DNA of 64,000 nt, taken from assembly GCF_001753205.1 (NCBI RefSeq), contig NZ_CP017560.1, positions 1,364,001 to 1,428,000 of the forward strand, written 5' to 3'. A program made the translations under genes and the position numbers. Under the pieces are notes generated by a model, which had not been told where the DNA came from, did no database searches, and saw only the letters and a program-made list of their open reading frames with translations. Shown one piece after another: positions 8,551-17,761 of this stretch. This stretch comes from Sporosarcina ureilytica. GTDB taxonomy: Bacteria; Bacillota; Bacilli; Bacillales_A; Planococcaceae. How positions within the stretch are numbered: position 1 is the stretch's first letter; each line of letters starts with the position of its first letter.

Positions 8551-9528
8551 ATGTCAAAAAAGGTATTAGTACTTGGAGAAACACGTGATGGTGTTTTACG
8601 TAACGTATCATTTGAAGCAATCGCAGCAGCAAAACAAGTTTCAGCAGGTGGAGAAGTGGTTGGGGTACTACTTGGCGATTCCGTTCAATCACTTGGGGCA
8701 GAAATGATTCAATACGGTGCAGACCGTGTTGTAACTGTTGAACATGAAAAATTAAAACAATACACTTCAGATGGCTATAGCCAAGGGTTCATGGCAGTTT
8801 GTGAACAAGAGAACCCTGAAGCAATTGTTTTTGGACATACAGCATTAGGAAAAGATTTGTCGCCTAAAATAGCTAGTAAATTAGCGGCTGGCCTAATTTC
8901 AGATGTAACGGAAATCGAAGGGGAAGACGAAGATGCTTTATTCATCCGTCCAATTTATTCCGGAAAAGCATTTGAAAAAGTAAAGCACAAAGAAGGACTT
9001 CTGTTCATTACGGTACGTCCGAATAACATCGCGACATTGGAAAAAGACGCAAGCCGTTCAGGTGACGTTACTTCTGTCGATGTGGATGTAAAAGACTTAC
9101 GTACAATTATTTCTGAAGTAGTTCGTAAAGCGACTGAAGGTGTCGACATGTCAGAAGCGAAAGTGGTTGTTGCTGGTGGACGTGGCGTGCGTAGTGCAGA
9201 CGGCTTCAAGCCATTACAAGAACTTGCGGACCTATTAGGCGGTGCAATTGGTGCATCACGTGGTGCATGTGACGCGGATTACTGTGACTACTCCTTACAA
9301 ATTGGTCAAACTGGTAAAGTCATCACACCGGACCTTTATATCGGTGTCGGAATTTCTGGTGCAATTCAGCATATGGCAGGGATGTCAAACTCCAAAGTGA
9401 TTGTAGCCATTAACAAAGATCCAGAGGCAGAAATTTTCAAGGTAGCAGACTACGGCATCGTAGGTGACTTATTCGAAGTCGTTCCGATGATGATTGAAGA
9501 GGTTAAGAAATTAAAGGTTCATGCATAA
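8551..9528 (+). CDS. etfA: Electron transfer flavoprotein alpha subunit
   Basis: 325 residues. The C-terminal FAD-binding part is well conserved (GRGVRS, GASRGACDADY, QIGQTGK, GVGISGAIQH, NKDPEAEIF). The start ATG at 8551 follows GGAGGGACAGGGA. It is separated from etfB by 138 bases with no other gene; TTGACT at 8434 could be part of a weak internal promoter, but I cannot see a convincing -10. A terminator follows, so this ends the lcfA-etfA group. Confidence 0.95.
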   Translation: MSKKVLVLGETRDGVLRNVSFEAIAAAKQVSAGGEVVGVLLGDSVQSLGAEMIQYGADRVVTVEHEKLKQYTSDGYSQGFMAVCEQENPEAIVFGHTALGKDLSPKIASKLAAGLISDVTEIEGEDEDALFIRPIYSGKAFEKVKHKEGLLFITVRPNNIATLEKDASRSGDVTSVDVDVKDLRTIISEVVRKATEGVDMSEAKVVVAGGRGVRSADGFKPLQELADLLGGAIGASRGACDADYCDYSLQIGQTGKVITPDLYIGVGISGAIQHMAGMSNSKVIVAINKDPEAEIFKVADYGIVGDLFEVVPMMIEEVKKLKVHA

Positions 9529-9540
9529 ATCATTAATCTA

Positions 9541-9577
9541 AAAGGGAAGTCTTCTTTGTAGAGGACTTTCTTTTTTA
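9541..9577 (+). terminator. Terminator after etfA
   Basis: Eight-base stem AAGTCTTC/GAGGACTT (one G-T pair) followed by CTTTTTT. The stretch from here to trxA carries a 15-codon frame behind GGAGGTGATT at 9590-9599, which I do not call as a gene. Confidence 0.75.
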
Positions 9578-9769
9578 TGTTCATATTGGGGAGGTGATTC
9601 AACTGTGTTCTTGGCATACTGGGGAATCGATAGAGCTGCTTTTGTCACGTAAAGCATGATGATTCGAATATAGTAAGGACAGGATTAGTGAATAGGCATA
9701 TTTTTCGCGGCTTGTTTTTGTGCATGTTACAATACAGAAGAGTTGTAAATCAAAGGAGGAAGTTTTGAA

Positions 9770-10084
9770 ATGGCAATTATTAATGCGACAGATAAAGACT
9801 TTGCAGAAAACATTGCAGAAGGTGTTGTACTTGTTGACTTTTGGGCACCTTGGTGCGGACCTTGTAAAATGATTGCTCCAGTATTAGAGGAGCTTGACGG
9901 TGAAATCGAAGGAAAAGCAAAAATCGTAAAAGTTGATGTAGACGATAACCAGGAAACGGCAGGAAAATATGGAATTATGTCAATTCCTACACTTCTTCTT
10001 TTCAAAGATGGCGAAATCGTTGAAAAAGTTGTTGGTTTCCAACCAAAAGATGCGTTAGCGCAATTAATTGAAAAGCACGCATAA
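9770..10084 (+). CDS. trxA: Thioredoxin
   Basis: 104 residues with the WCGPC active site (cysteines 29 and 32) and the cis-proline segment IPTLLLF. It is a cytoplasmic disulfide reductase that works with thioredoxin reductase. The ribosome binding site AAAGGAGG is about ten bases before ATG. It sits alone between two terminators, between etfA and uvrC, as in B. subtilis. Confidence 0.97.
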   Translation: MAIINATDKDFAENIAEGVVLVDFWAPWCGPCKMIAPVLEELDGEIEGKAKIVKVDVDDNQETAGKYGIMSIPTLLLFKDGEIVEKVVGFQPKDALAQLIEKHA

Positions 10085-10136
10085 ATTAAAAGACACAATT
10101 TGAACGATGTTATTTGAATGTCAGTTCTTTCAAGTC

Positions 10137-10168
10137 ACCGGGGCCTTTTTAAGGAGCCCCGGTTTTTT
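10137..10168 (+). terminator. Terminator after trxA
   Basis: GC-rich stem ACCGGGGC/GCCCCGGT with a loop of about 11 bases, then TTTTTT. Confidence 0.9.
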
Positions 10169-10276
10169 ACATCAAGCTCCGGGCACCAGATACTAGAAGG
10201 CTTGGAAGTTGCGGTTTGGCTTATGCCTGACGTATCTAAGTAGGCGCCCTACGCTTTAATTAGTAGGTGAGAAAAA

Positions 10277-12067
10277 ATGAATGATTTATTAAATGAAAAG
10301 CTAGCGATTTTACCTGAACATCCCGGCTGTTATTTAATGAAAGACCGACAAGGGACAGTCATTTACGTCGGTAAAGCGAAGGTGTTGAGGCAACGCGTTC
10401 GCAGTTACTTCACGGGCAGCCATGATGGGAAAACGCAAAGGCTTGTGAGTGAAATTGTTGATTTTGAAACGATTATTACGTCTTCAGATATTGAAGCGCT
10501 TATTTTAGAATTAAATTTAATTAAACAATATGATCCAAAATATAACGTCATGTTGAAAGATGATAAATCGTATCCTTACTTAAAAATTACAGCTGAACGT
10601 CATCCAAGATTACTCATTACAAGACGTGTGAAAAATGACAAAGGAAAGTACTTTGGTCCCTATCCGAACGCTTTCGCGGCGGGCGAGACGAAGAAGTTAT
10701 TGGACCGAATTTATCCATATCGTAAATGCCAAACATTGCCGACCAGATCATGTCTGTATTATCATCTGGGTCAATGTTTAGCCCCTTGTATTCAAGAGGT
10801 GGAAGAAGAAACTTATAAAGAAATGATTGCAAACATTACTCGTTTTTTAAATGGCGGGTATAAAAGCGTGAAAAAAGAATTGACGGAAAAAATGAAAGAG
10901 GCGGCGGAAGCTTTAGAGTTTGAACGGGCAAAAGAGTACCGTGACCAAATTACGAATATCGAAATGGTGATGGAAAAACAATCGATGGCGATGAATGACT
11001 TTACGGACCGTGATATTTTTGGCTATGCGGTAGATAAGGGCTGGATGTGTGTCCAAGTGTTTTTTGTCCGCCAAGGTAAGCTGATTGAGCGAGATGTCTC
11101 GATTTTTCCTTTATATAAAGATCCAGAAGAAGAATTATTAACTTTTATCGGTCAGTTTTACGGAAAGTCAGACCATTTAATTCCAAAAGAAATATTATTA
11201 CCTCCCGACGTGGATGCGGACATTGTAAAGCAATTATTAAACGTACAAGTATTTATTCCACAAAGAGGAAAGAAGAAAGACCTTGTTCAGTTGGCGATGA
11301 AAAATGCACGGATTTCATTGTCAGAAAAGTTTCAGTTAATCGAACGAAAAGAAGAACGAACGATTGGTGCTTGTGAAGAACTTGGTGAAGCGATGAATAT
11401 TGCTGTTCCGCATCGTATTGAGGCATTTGACAACTCGCATACGCACGGAGTGGATCCTGTATCTGCAATGGTTTCTTTTGTTGACGGAAAGCCGAATCGT
11501 AAAGATTACCGTAAGTATAAAACGAAAACGGCCGCGATGCACGATGACTATGGTGCGATGCGTGAAGTTGTGAGAAGGCGTTATGTACGTGTTTTAAAAG
11601 AAGATTTACCACTGCCTGATTTGGTAATCATTGATGGCGGAAAAGGCCAAATGGAAGTAGCGCGGGAAGTCATTGAAGATGAATTAGGCTTATCGATTCC
11701 GATTGCCGGACTGGCAAAAGACGATAAGCATCAAACGTCACAACTTCTTTACGGTAATCCAGCCGAACTGATTCCGTTAAAGAGAACGAGTGAGGCCTTT
11801 TATTTGTTGCAACGAATTCAAGACGAAGTGCATCGATTTGCAATTACATTCCACCGTCAACGAAGAGGAGCAAATACGATAACTTCTTCTTTGGACAACA
11901 TTCCAGGCATTGGACCGAAAAGAAAAATGGCCCTGCTTAAACATTTTGGCTCTGTGAAAAAAATTCGTGAAGCATCGGCTGAAGAACTCCAAAAAGCTGG
12001 ATTGCCAGAAAAGCTAGCTGAATCTGTGGAAATATATTTCCAGAAAGAATTGCCAGAAAATAAGTAA
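10277..12067 (+). CDS. uvrC: UvrABC excinuclease subunit C
   Basis: 596 residues. In order: the GIY-YIG nuclease ([24 protein letters not shown], near residues 18-40), a cysteine cluster ([21 protein letters not shown]), the UVR helix pair that binds UvrB ([15 protein letters not shown]), the RNase H-like second nuclease ([18 protein letters not shown]) and a C-terminal helix-hairpin-helix pair ([18 protein letters not shown]). It makes the 3' and 5' cuts in nucleotide excision repair. All expected parts are there. The ribosome binding site is AGGTGAG, seven bases before ATG. Confidence 0.96.
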   Translation: MNDLLNEKLAILPEHPGCYLMKDRQGTVIYVGKAKVLRQRVRSYFTGSHDGKTQRLVSEIVDFETIITSSDIEALILELNLIKQYDPKYNVMLKDDKSYPYLKITAERHPRLLITRRVKNDKGKYFGPYPNAFAAGETKKLLDRIYPYRKCQTLPTRSCLYYHLGQCLAPCIQEVEEETYKEMIANITRFLNGGYKSVKKELTEKMKEAAEALEFERAKEYRDQITNIEMVMEKQSMAMNDFTDRDIFGYAVDKGWMCVQVFFVRQGKLIERDVSIFPLYKDPEEELLTFIGQFYGKSDHLIPKEILLPPDVDADIVKQLLNVQVFIPQRGKKKDLVQLAMKNARISLSEKFQLIERKEERTIGACEELGEAMNIAVPHRIEAFDNSHTHGVDPVSAMVSFVDGKPNRKDYRKYKTKTAAMHDDYGAMREVVRRRYVRVLKEDLPLPDLVIIDGGKGQMEVAREVIEDELGLSIPIAGLAKDDKHQTSQLLYGNPAELIPLKRTSEAFYLLQRIQDEVHRFAITFHRQRRGANTITSSLDNIPGIGPKRKMALLKHFGSVKKIREASAEELQKAGLPEKLAESVEIYFQKELPENK

Positions 12068-12120
12068 TATGTTAGAGTGAAGACACTGAATTATTCACTA
12101 AATGATTGTATTATCATTTT

Positions 12121-12307
12121 AGTGAGGATAGAGGCGCAAATATTAAAAGTATTCTTCAAGAAGGGAACAGCCTAGCGATTGAAGAAGAAAGGGGTATTTG
12201 CCGAAGCGGGTAATCGAACTGTTATCGAGTACTTGCTGGATTTCCGTTGAATAAGCGGGAGTCTGTCAGGATATTTTTACCTGGAGAGCTATCCCGTAGG
12301 AGACACT
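12121..12307 (+). promoter_or_regulatory. Lysine riboswitch (L box) aptamer
   Basis: The leader of lysC has the L-box landmarks: GGATAGAGGCGC near its 5' end, GCCGAAGCGGGTAATCG in the middle, a CTGGAGAGCTATCC closing segment, and outer pairing of AGTGAGGATAG (from 12121) with CTATCC...CACT (to 12307). This class binds lysine and stops transcription or translation of lysine biosynthesis genes. The aptamer lies about 90 bases before the lysC start and is followed by a hairpin terminator, so control is probably by premature termination. Confidence 0.93.
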
Positions 12308-12335
12308 GTTTTTTTGTGTACACTCTAATCGGACC

Positions 12336-12366
12336 AGCTCTCATTTATTAAATGAGGGCTGTTTTT
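12336..12366 (+). terminator. Riboswitch-controlled terminator before lysC
   Basis: Stem AGCTCTCATTT/AATGAGGGCT with a short loop, then GTTTTT. It stands between the lysine aptamer and the lysC ribosome binding site, the place expected for the off-state hairpin. Confidence 0.85.
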
Positions 12367-12394
12367 GCGTTTCAGGGGAAAGTGGGTGGAGATT

Positions 12395-13615
12395 TTGGAG
12401 AAGATTGTAATGAAGTTTGGTGGAACGTCGGTTGCCAATGAAGAAAGAATTGAAAGGGCAGCTTCCTTAATTATTGAAGAAGTAAATAAAGGGAAACAAG
12501 TGGCTGTTGTTGTGTCTGCAATGGGAAAAACGACAGATAAATTACTAGCGCTTGCAGCAGATATTCATCCAGATGCGGAAAAACGTGAATTGGATATGTT
12601 GCTTGCAACGGGTGAACAAGTGACTGCCTCTTTATTAGCGATGGCAATTTCCGCGAAAGGAGTTGCATCCAAATCGTTTACCGGGTGGCAAGCAGGCATT
12701 AGAACGGAATCGATTCATAGTAACGCGCGTATTGAAGACGTCGATGCGAAAAAAGTAGTGGATACCCTAGAATCAGGCGCAGTGGCGGTCATCGCAGGGT
12801 TTCAGGGCATCGATCAAGACGCCGAAGTAACCACGCTTGGCCGGGGCGGCTCGGACACGAGTGCAGTAGCGGTCGCAATTGCAATCAATGCCTCCACATG
12901 CGATATTTATACGGACGTTGAAGGGGTTTTCACGACAGATCCGAGGATGATAGAAGAGGCAACAAAATTAAATGAAATCTCTTATGATGAAATGCTTGAA
13001 TTAGCAAATTTAGGTGCGGGCGTACTTCACCCGCGCGCGATTGAGTTTGCAAAAAATCATCAAATGCCGCTTCGTGTAAGACCGGCACATATGAACGGCG
13101 AAGGCACGATGATTAAGGAGGAAATTGAAATGGAAAATAATCTTATCGTACGTGGAGTTGCTTTTGAAGAAGACATCGTACGCATTACAATTATGTACGA
13201 CACCCCTTACAATGGGTCGCTTGCCAATATATTTACTGCGCTCGCGGAACAGCAAGTGAACGTAGACATAATTGTTCAAACGATCATGGATGGTGAGCAA
13301 CCATCTGTTTCATTTTCAATTAAAAATGAAGACTTTGCAAAAGCGATGAATGTGCTAGAGATGAATAAAGAAGAACTTGGTTATAAACGAGCAGATTTCG
13401 AAGTGGGATTGGCTAAAGTCTCTATTGTAGGCAGCGGAATGGTTTCGAATCCTGGCGTGGCGGCGCACATGTTTGATGCATTACGCGATGCGTCAATTCC
13501 CATTAAGATGGTTAGTACATCTGAAATTAAAGTATCAGTCGTCATTCCTACTATGTATATGAAAGAGGCAGTCGCTGTGTTACATAAAACATTTGAGCTT
13601 GGGCATGTAGGGTAG
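12395..13615 (+). CDS. lysC: Lysine-sensitive aspartate kinase, alpha subunit
   Basis: About 406 residues. The kinase domain begins with IVMKFGGTSVA and contains GRGGSDTSAVA; two ACT domains follow (about residues 255-406). It phosphorylates aspartate, the first step to lysine, threonine and methionine. I prefer TTG 12395 (GGTGG at 12385-12389 before it), which gives MEKIVMKFGGTS and keeps the first beta strand; ATG 12410 with GGAGAAG before it is the alternative and would lose five residues. The gene also contains a strong internal start, described separately. The lysine riboswitch upstream explains its regulation. Confidence 0.93.
   Translation: MEKIVMKFGGTSVANEERIERAASLIIEEVNKGKQVAVVVSAMGKTTDKLLALAADIHPDAEKRELDMLLATGEQVTASLLAMAISAKGVASKSFTGWQAGIRTESIHSNARIEDVDAKKVVDTLESGAVAVIAGFQGIDQDAEVTTLGRGGSDTSAVAVAIAINASTCDIYTDVEGVFTTDPRMIEEATKLNEISYDEMLELANLGAGVLHPRAIEFAKNHQMPLRVRPAHMNGEGTMIKEEIEMENNLIVRGVAFEEDIVRITIMYDTPYNGSLANIFTALAEQQVNVDIIVQTIMDGEQPSVSFSIKNEDFAKAMNVLEMNKEELGYKRADFEVGLAKVSIVGSGMVSNPGVAAHMFDALRDASIPIKMVSTSEIKVSVVIPTMYMKEAVAVLHKTFELGHVG
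13130..13615 (+). CDS. lysC: Aspartate kinase beta subunit from an in-frame internal start
   Basis: Inside lysC, AAGGAGG at 13115-13121 lies eight bases before an in-frame ATG at 13130, which would give a 161-residue protein of the two ACT domains only (MENNLIVRGVAFEEDIVR). In B. subtilis aspartokinase II is known to be an alpha2-beta2 enzyme whose beta subunit comes from such an internal start in the same gene, so this is very probably functional here. It shares the frame and stop of the full-length protein. Confidence 0.75.
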   Translation: MENNLIVRGVAFEEDIVRITIMYDTPYNGSLANIFTALAEQQVNVDIIVQTIMDGEQPSVSFSIKNEDFAKAMNVLEMNKEELGYKRADFEVGLAKVSIVGSGMVSNPGVAAHMFDALRDASIPIKMVSTSEIKVSVVIPTMYMKEAVAVLHKTFELGHVG

Positions 13616-13623
13616 GGTAATTT

Positions 13624-13666
13624 AAAAATCGTTGAAAGAGGTGTCAAACCTTTTTCAACGATTTTT
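13624..13666. terminator. Bidirectional terminator between lysC and the convergent yslB
   Basis: Fourteen-base stem AAAAATCGTTGAAA with its complement ending in ATTTTT. A and T runs on the two sides allow it to end transcription from both directions. Confidence 0.88.
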
Positions 13667-13678
13667 AATGTGAGAAAC

Positions 13679-14092
13679 TTATACTGTTTCTTTTTTATCC
13701 CACGCTAAATGGAAAGTAATCGATTGATCGTTACGCTTAGAATCCGCATAACACTCTGTAAGCATACCGTTCAGTTTTTGATATTGCTCAGCAAGAAACC
13801 CAGCTTCTAATTGGAAATTTCGATCGCTAATTTTTAAGTTTTCACCAGGACTAATTAATTGATAAAAGGCCTCTTTTTTTGACGTTTTTTCAAGTTGTAG
13901 TTGCCCCCAACCAGCTTCAAGGAAAAAAGAAGGGATTTCTTCCATGCTGAAAACTGGGAATTTACGAGCAATTTCTTTACCAGCCCAGTAAAGAATATCA
14001 CCTTCGTGTTTGCCAAGAATACTTGGCAATACATGGTCTCGAATTAATTCATAACCGAATTGGGTCGGTCCCCCGTATGTATGATTCTCCAC
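13679..14092 (-). CDS. yslB: DUF2507 family protein (YslB-like)
   Basis: 137 residues starting at GTG 14092, with AAAGGTG nine bases before it. It has the features of DUF2507 proteins: GGPTQFGYELIRDHVLPSILG at the start, ILYWAGKEIARKFP, and LEAGFLAEQ near the end. The family is related to heme- or ligand-binding V4R-like folds, but the role is unknown. B. subtilis yslB also lies between lysC and sdhC. It is convergent with lysC and divergent from sdhC. Confidence 0.88.
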   Translation of the reverse strand: MENHTYGGPTQFGYELIRDHVLPSILGKHEGDILYWAGKEIARKFPVFSMEEIPSFFLEAGWGQLQLEKTSKKEAFYQLISPGENLKISDRNFQLEAGFLAEQYQKLNGMLTECYADSKRNDQSITFHLAWDKKETV

Positions 14093-14260
14093 AATTTATT
14101 ACACCTTTCTAAGTTGTCCTGTCTATAATTCTTCTGTGATATTATCTAGTTTACTAAGAAAACACTTAAAAATTACGTAAATTTAATAGAAGTGTTTAAT
14201 TTAAATAGTTTAATAATAGTAAACTATTAACATTTTTGTGTGATTAAGCGGTTCAGTACC
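14093..14260. other. yslB-sdhC divergent spacer with two inverted repeats
   Basis: No gene is visible in the roughly 300 bases up to sdhC. Two perfect inverted repeats are present: AAACACTT at 14160-14167 with AAGTGTTT at 14190-14197, and AATAGTTTA at 14204-14212 with TAAACTATT at 14220-14228. Both lie upstream of the sdh promoter and could be binding sites; I cannot assign a regulator. Confidence 0.6.
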
Positions 14261-14289
14261 TTGACCTCTTTAAAACGTACGAGTACAAT
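14261..14289 (+). promoter_or_regulatory. Sigma-A promoter of the sdhCAB operon
   Basis: TTGACC at 14261-14266 and TACAAT at 14284-14289 with a 17-base spacer. The sdhC start is 113 bases downstream, leaving a sizeable untranslated leader. Confidence 0.75.
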
Positions 14290-14401
14290 AGTATATGCTA
14301 TATCATTGTACCATGAAGAGGGATTGGGTCAATATTTCTTCAGTTTTTTCAATGACGAATTATGAAACCGATTTCTTCAGTAATAAGGGAGGGTAAAAGA
14401 C

Positions 14402-15010
14402 TTGACGAGAGAATCTGATTTTTTTGTGCGCCGCCTTCATTCTTTGCTAGGGATTATTCCCGTTGGACTTTTTCTAGTTCAACACTTGGTCATTAACCAT
14501 TTTGCGACACGAGGACCAGAAGCGTTTAACCAAGCTTCAGACTTTATGGGGAATCTACCATTCGTACTATTTTTGGAATGGTTTATTATCTACATCCCAT
14601 TAATGTTCCACGCGTTTTATGGTGTATACATAGCATTTACGGCAAAGAATAACGTTCAACGCTACGGTACGTTCCGTAACTGGATGTTCATGTTGCAAAG
14701 AATTACGGGGGTATTCCTAGTAATCTTTATCGCATGGCACATCTGGGAAACAAGAATTCAAAAAGCTTTAGGAGCGGAAGTGAACTACGACATGATGGCG
14801 GATATTTTTGCAAATCCGTTCATGATTGCGTTTTATATCGCGGGTGTAGTTGCAGCATCGTTCCACTTGTTCAACGGAGTGTGGGGTGTCCTTGTTACTT
14901 GGGGAATTGCTCAGTCACCACGTTCACAGCAAATCGTTACGTACATCACGATGGCAGCTTTCGTAATTCTTACTATTATTGGTCTCCAAGCTATCTTTGC
15001 ATTCATTTAA
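14402..15010 (+). CDS. sdhC: Succinate dehydrogenase cytochrome b558 subunit
   Basis: 202 residues with five hydrophobic helices and heme-binding histidines in helical segments (LHSLLGIIP, LVQHLVINHF, FHAFYGVY, AWHIW, SFHLFNGVWG). It anchors the dehydrogenase and carries electrons to menaquinone. The start is TTG 14402, eight bases after AAGGGAGGG. It is first in sdhC-sdhA-sdhB, as in B. subtilis. Confidence 0.95.
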   Translation: MTRESDFFVRRLHSLLGIIPVGLFLVQHLVINHFATRGPEAFNQASDFMGNLPFVLFLEWFIIYIPLMFHAFYGVYIAFTAKNNVQRYGTFRNWMFMLQRITGVFLVIFIAWHIWETRIQKALGAEVNYDMMADIFANPFMIAFYIAGVVAASFHLFNGVWGVLVTWGIAQSPRSQQIVTYITMAAFVILTIIGLQAIFAFI

Positions 15011-15068
15011 TTGATTAGTAATCTTTGAATTGATTCGTTTATTTTAAATTTTGAGGAGTGAAACATTC

Positions 15069-16823
15069 ATGACAAAAAGCAGAATGATTGTTGTCGGCGG
15101 CGGTCTTGCCGGCCTGATGGCGGTCATCAAAGCAGCAGAGGAAGGTGTACCGGTTGACCTGTTCTCAATTGTCCCGGTAAAACGTTCCCACTCCGTATGT
15201 GCCCAAGGTGGGATTAACGGTGCGGTAAACACGAAAGGGGAAGGCGACTCGCCTGCAATCCATTTCGACGATACTGTATACGGTGGAGACTTTTTAGCGA
15301 ACCAACCTCCCGTACAAGCAATGACAGAAGCAGCTCCAGAAATTATTCACTTATTTGACCGTATGGGCGTTATGTTCAACCGTACGCCAGAAGGTTTACT
15401 AGATTTCAGACGTTTCGGCGGAACGCTTCATCACCGTACCGCATTTGCGGGTGCAACGACTGGACAACAACTTCTATACGCGCTAGACGAGCAAGTACGT
15501 CGTTATGAAGTAGAAGGCCTTGTACAAAAGTACGAGCATTGGGAGTTCCTAGGTGCAATTCTTGACGACGAAGGAATTTGTCGTGGAATTAAAGCGCAAA
15601 ATATGCACACGATGGAAATCGAGTCCTTTAAAGGCGATGCAGTCATTATGGCTACAGGTGGCCCTGGAATTATTTTCGGAAAATCTACGAACTCTGTCAT
15701 TAACACAGGTTCAGCGGCGTCAATCGTATACCAACAAGGTGCTTACTATGCAAATGGTGAGTTCATCCAAATTCACCCAACAGCGATTCCTGGAGACGAT
15801 AAACTACGTCTTATGAGTGAGTCAGCACGTGGTGAAGGTGGACGAGTATGGACATATAAAGACGGGAAACCTTGGTACTTCCTAGAAGAGAAGTATCCAG
15901 ATTACGGTAACCTAGTTCCACGAGATATTGCAACACGTGAAATCTTTGATGTGTGTGTCAACCAAAAGCTAGGCATTAACGGTGAGAACATGGTTTACCT
16001 AGACCTATCTCATAAAGACCCGAAAGAACTTGATATTAAGCTAGGTGGAATTATCGAAATCTATGAGAAGTTCATGGGTGACGATCCACGTAAAGTACCG
16101 ATGAAAATCTTCCCGGCGGTTCACTATTCAATGGGTGGTCTATGGGTTGATTACGATCAGCACACGAATATCCCAGGCTTATTTGCCGCGGGTGAAGTTG
16201 ATTACTCACAACATGGTGCAAACCGTTTAGGTGCTAACTCTTTATTATCTGCTGTTTACGGCGGAATGGTAGCAGGACCGAAAGCTGTTGAATATATGAA
16301 AGGCTTGAAGAAAACAGCAGAAGACATTTCTTCATCTGTGTTCGATTCCGCGATTAAAGAAGAGCAAGCGAAATGGGATGCTACGCTAAAAATGGACGGA
16401 ACGGAAAACGCTTACCTACTTCATAAAGAGCTTGGTGAGTGGATGACAAACAACGTAACTGTTGTTCGCTACAACGACCGTCTAAAACAAACAGATGAAA
16501 AGATTCTTGAACTTCTAGAAAGATATGAAAATATTAACATGACTGATACGCAACAATGGTCTAACCAAGGTGCAACTTTCACGCGTCAGCTGAAAAACAT
16601 GTTGTACTTAGCAAGAGTTATCACAATCGGTGCGCTACAGCGTGACGAAAGTCGTGGGGCACATTATAAACCAGACTTCCCTGAGCGTGATGACGAAAAC
16701 TTTATGAAAACGACGATGGCGAAATTTGACGGACAATCAGCACCGATTTTCCATTACGAAGACATCGATGTGTCACTCATCCCGCCACGTAAACGCGATT
16801 ACTCCACAAAGAAAGGAGATTAA
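15069..16823 (+). CDS. sdhA: Succinate dehydrogenase flavoprotein subunit
   Basis: 584 residues. The FAD-binding dinucleotide fold (VVGGGLAGLMA) is at the N-terminus, and the HSVCAQGGING segment holds the histidine that in this family binds FAD covalently. Substrate-site motifs (HPTA, SESARGEGG, HYSMGGL, GANRLGANSLL) are complete. It oxidises succinate to fumarate. ATG 15069 follows GAGGAG at 15052-15057; an in-frame upstream start at 15051 would overlap that site and is unlikely. Confidence 0.96.
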   Translation: MTKSRMIVVGGGLAGLMAVIKAAEEGVPVDLFSIVPVKRSHSVCAQGGINGAVNTKGEGDSPAIHFDDTVYGGDFLANQPPVQAMTEAAPEIIHLFDRMGVMFNRTPEGLLDFRRFGGTLHHRTAFAGATTGQQLLYALDEQVRRYEVEGLVQKYEHWEFLGAILDDEGICRGIKAQNMHTMEIESFKGDAVIMATGGPGIIFGKSTNSVINTGSAASIVYQQGAYYANGEFIQIHPTAIPGDDKLRLMSESARGEGGRVWTYKDGKPWYFLEEKYPDYGNLVPRDIATREIFDVCVNQKLGINGENMVYLDLSHKDPKELDIKLGGIIEIYEKFMGDDPRKVPMKIFPAVHYSMGGLWVDYDQHTNIPGLFAAGEVDYSQHGANRLGANSLLSAVYGGMVAGPKAVEYMKGLKKTAEDISSSVFDSAIKEEQAKWDATLKMDGTENAYLLHKELGEWMTNNVTVVRYNDRLKQTDEKILELLERYENINMTDTQQWSNQGATFTRQLKNMLYLARVITIGALQRDESRGAHYKPDFPERDDENFMKTTMAKFDGQSAPIFHYEDIDVSLIPPRKRDYSTKKGD

Positions 16824-16828
16824 CGTAA

Positions 16829-17611
16829 ATGAGCGAGCAAACTGCTACAGCACAAAAAACAATTAAATTTGAAATTCGTCGTCAAGATACAGCAAACTCA
16901 ACTCCATATTGGGAGAAGTTCGAAGTAGAATATAGACCAAATATGAACGTAATTTCCGCTCTAATGGAAATTCAACGTAACCCTGTCAACGCAGATGGCA
17001 AAAAGACGTCACCTGTTACTTGGGAAATGGTATGTCTTGAAGAGGTTTGTGGTGCATGTTCAATGGTGATTAACGGACGTCCGCGTCAATCATGTACAGC
17101 GCTTATTGACCAATTAACACAGCCAATTAAACTAGAGCCAATGGCAACATTCCCAGTTGTCCGTGACCTAGTCGTTGACCGTAACGTGATGTTTGATTCA
17201 TTGAAAAAAGTTAAAGCATGGGTACCAATCGATGGTACATACTCTCTAGGTGAAGGACCACGTATGCCAGAACGTAAACGTCAATGGGCATATGAATTGT
17301 CAAAATGTATGACGTGCGGTGTGTGCTTGGAAGCATGTCCGAACGTTAATGATAAAACAGACTTTGTTGGTCCAGCGATTTTATCTCAAGTACGTCTATT
17401 TAACACGCATCCAACAGGTGCAATGAACAAAGACGAAAGACTACGTACGTTAATGACGGATGGCGGAATTGCTGAGTGTGGGAACTCACAAAACTGTGTG
17501 GTTGCCTGTCCAAAGGGGATTCCACTTACGACGTCAATCGCAGCACTTAACCGTGCAACGTCTATCCAAATGTTCAAAGACTTCTTCGGAAGCGACCATA
17601 TGGTAGATTAA
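16829..17611 (+). CDS. sdhB: Succinate dehydrogenase iron-sulfur subunit
   Basis: 260 residues. The N-terminal plant-type ferredoxin domain has a [2Fe-2S] cluster motif (CLEEVCGACSM). The C-terminal domain carries cysteine groups for the other two clusters (CMTCGVCLEACP and CGNSQNCVVACPKGIP). It follows sdhA by five bases, behind GAAAGGAG, and is closed by a terminator, so sdhCAB is a self-contained operon. Confidence 0.96.
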   Translation: MSEQTATAQKTIKFEIRRQDTANSTPYWEKFEVEYRPNMNVISALMEIQRNPVNADGKKTSPVTWEMVCLEEVCGACSMVINGRPRQSCTALIDQLTQPIKLEPMATFPVVRDLVVDRNVMFDSLKKVKAWVPIDGTYSLGEGPRMPERKRQWAYELSKCMTCGVCLEACPNVNDKTDFVGPAILSQVRLFNTHPTGAMNKDERLRTLMTDGGIAECGNSQNCVVACPKGIPLTTSIAALNRATSIQMFKDFFGSDHMVD

Positions 17612-17620
17612 TAATAAATA

Positions 17621-17658
17621 AAATCCTATCTCAACGCAATATTGAGATAGGATTTTTT
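17621..17658 (+). terminator. Terminator of the sdhCAB operon
   Basis: Perfect 14-base stem AAATCCTATCTCAA at 17621-17634 with its complement at 17642-17655, followed by a T run. Confidence 0.92.
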
Positions 17659-17714
17659 AGCTTTTTAAATCTTTGGTTTTCTCTAAAGGTATATAGAATA
17701 ATCTGATATTGTAG

Positions 17715-17735
17715 TATAATGAATGAGTATTCACT
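17715..17735. promoter_or_regulatory. TATAAT box overlapped by a FadR-like site before ysmA
   Basis: TATAAT at 17715-17720 runs directly into TGAATGAGTATTCACT (17720-17735). The left half matches the FadR box (TGAATGA) exactly and the right half matches five of seven bases. I see no good -35 at the proper distance. A repressor bound here would cover the -10 region. Confidence 0.45.
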
Positions 17736-17761
17736 AACTTATAGGGAAGAAGGGTTGAGAA

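Noticed and set aside
8414..8692. Open frame on the minus strand between etfB and etfA
   Set aside because: It overlaps the start of etfA, has no ribosome binding site, and its product is low-complexity and leucine-rich, as expected for the antisense of a well-supported gene.
9605..9652. 15-codon frame behind a strong GGAGGTGATT before trxA
   Set aside because: Too short to judge; no hydrophobic pattern or attenuation structure was seen. It may be a chance ribosome binding site.
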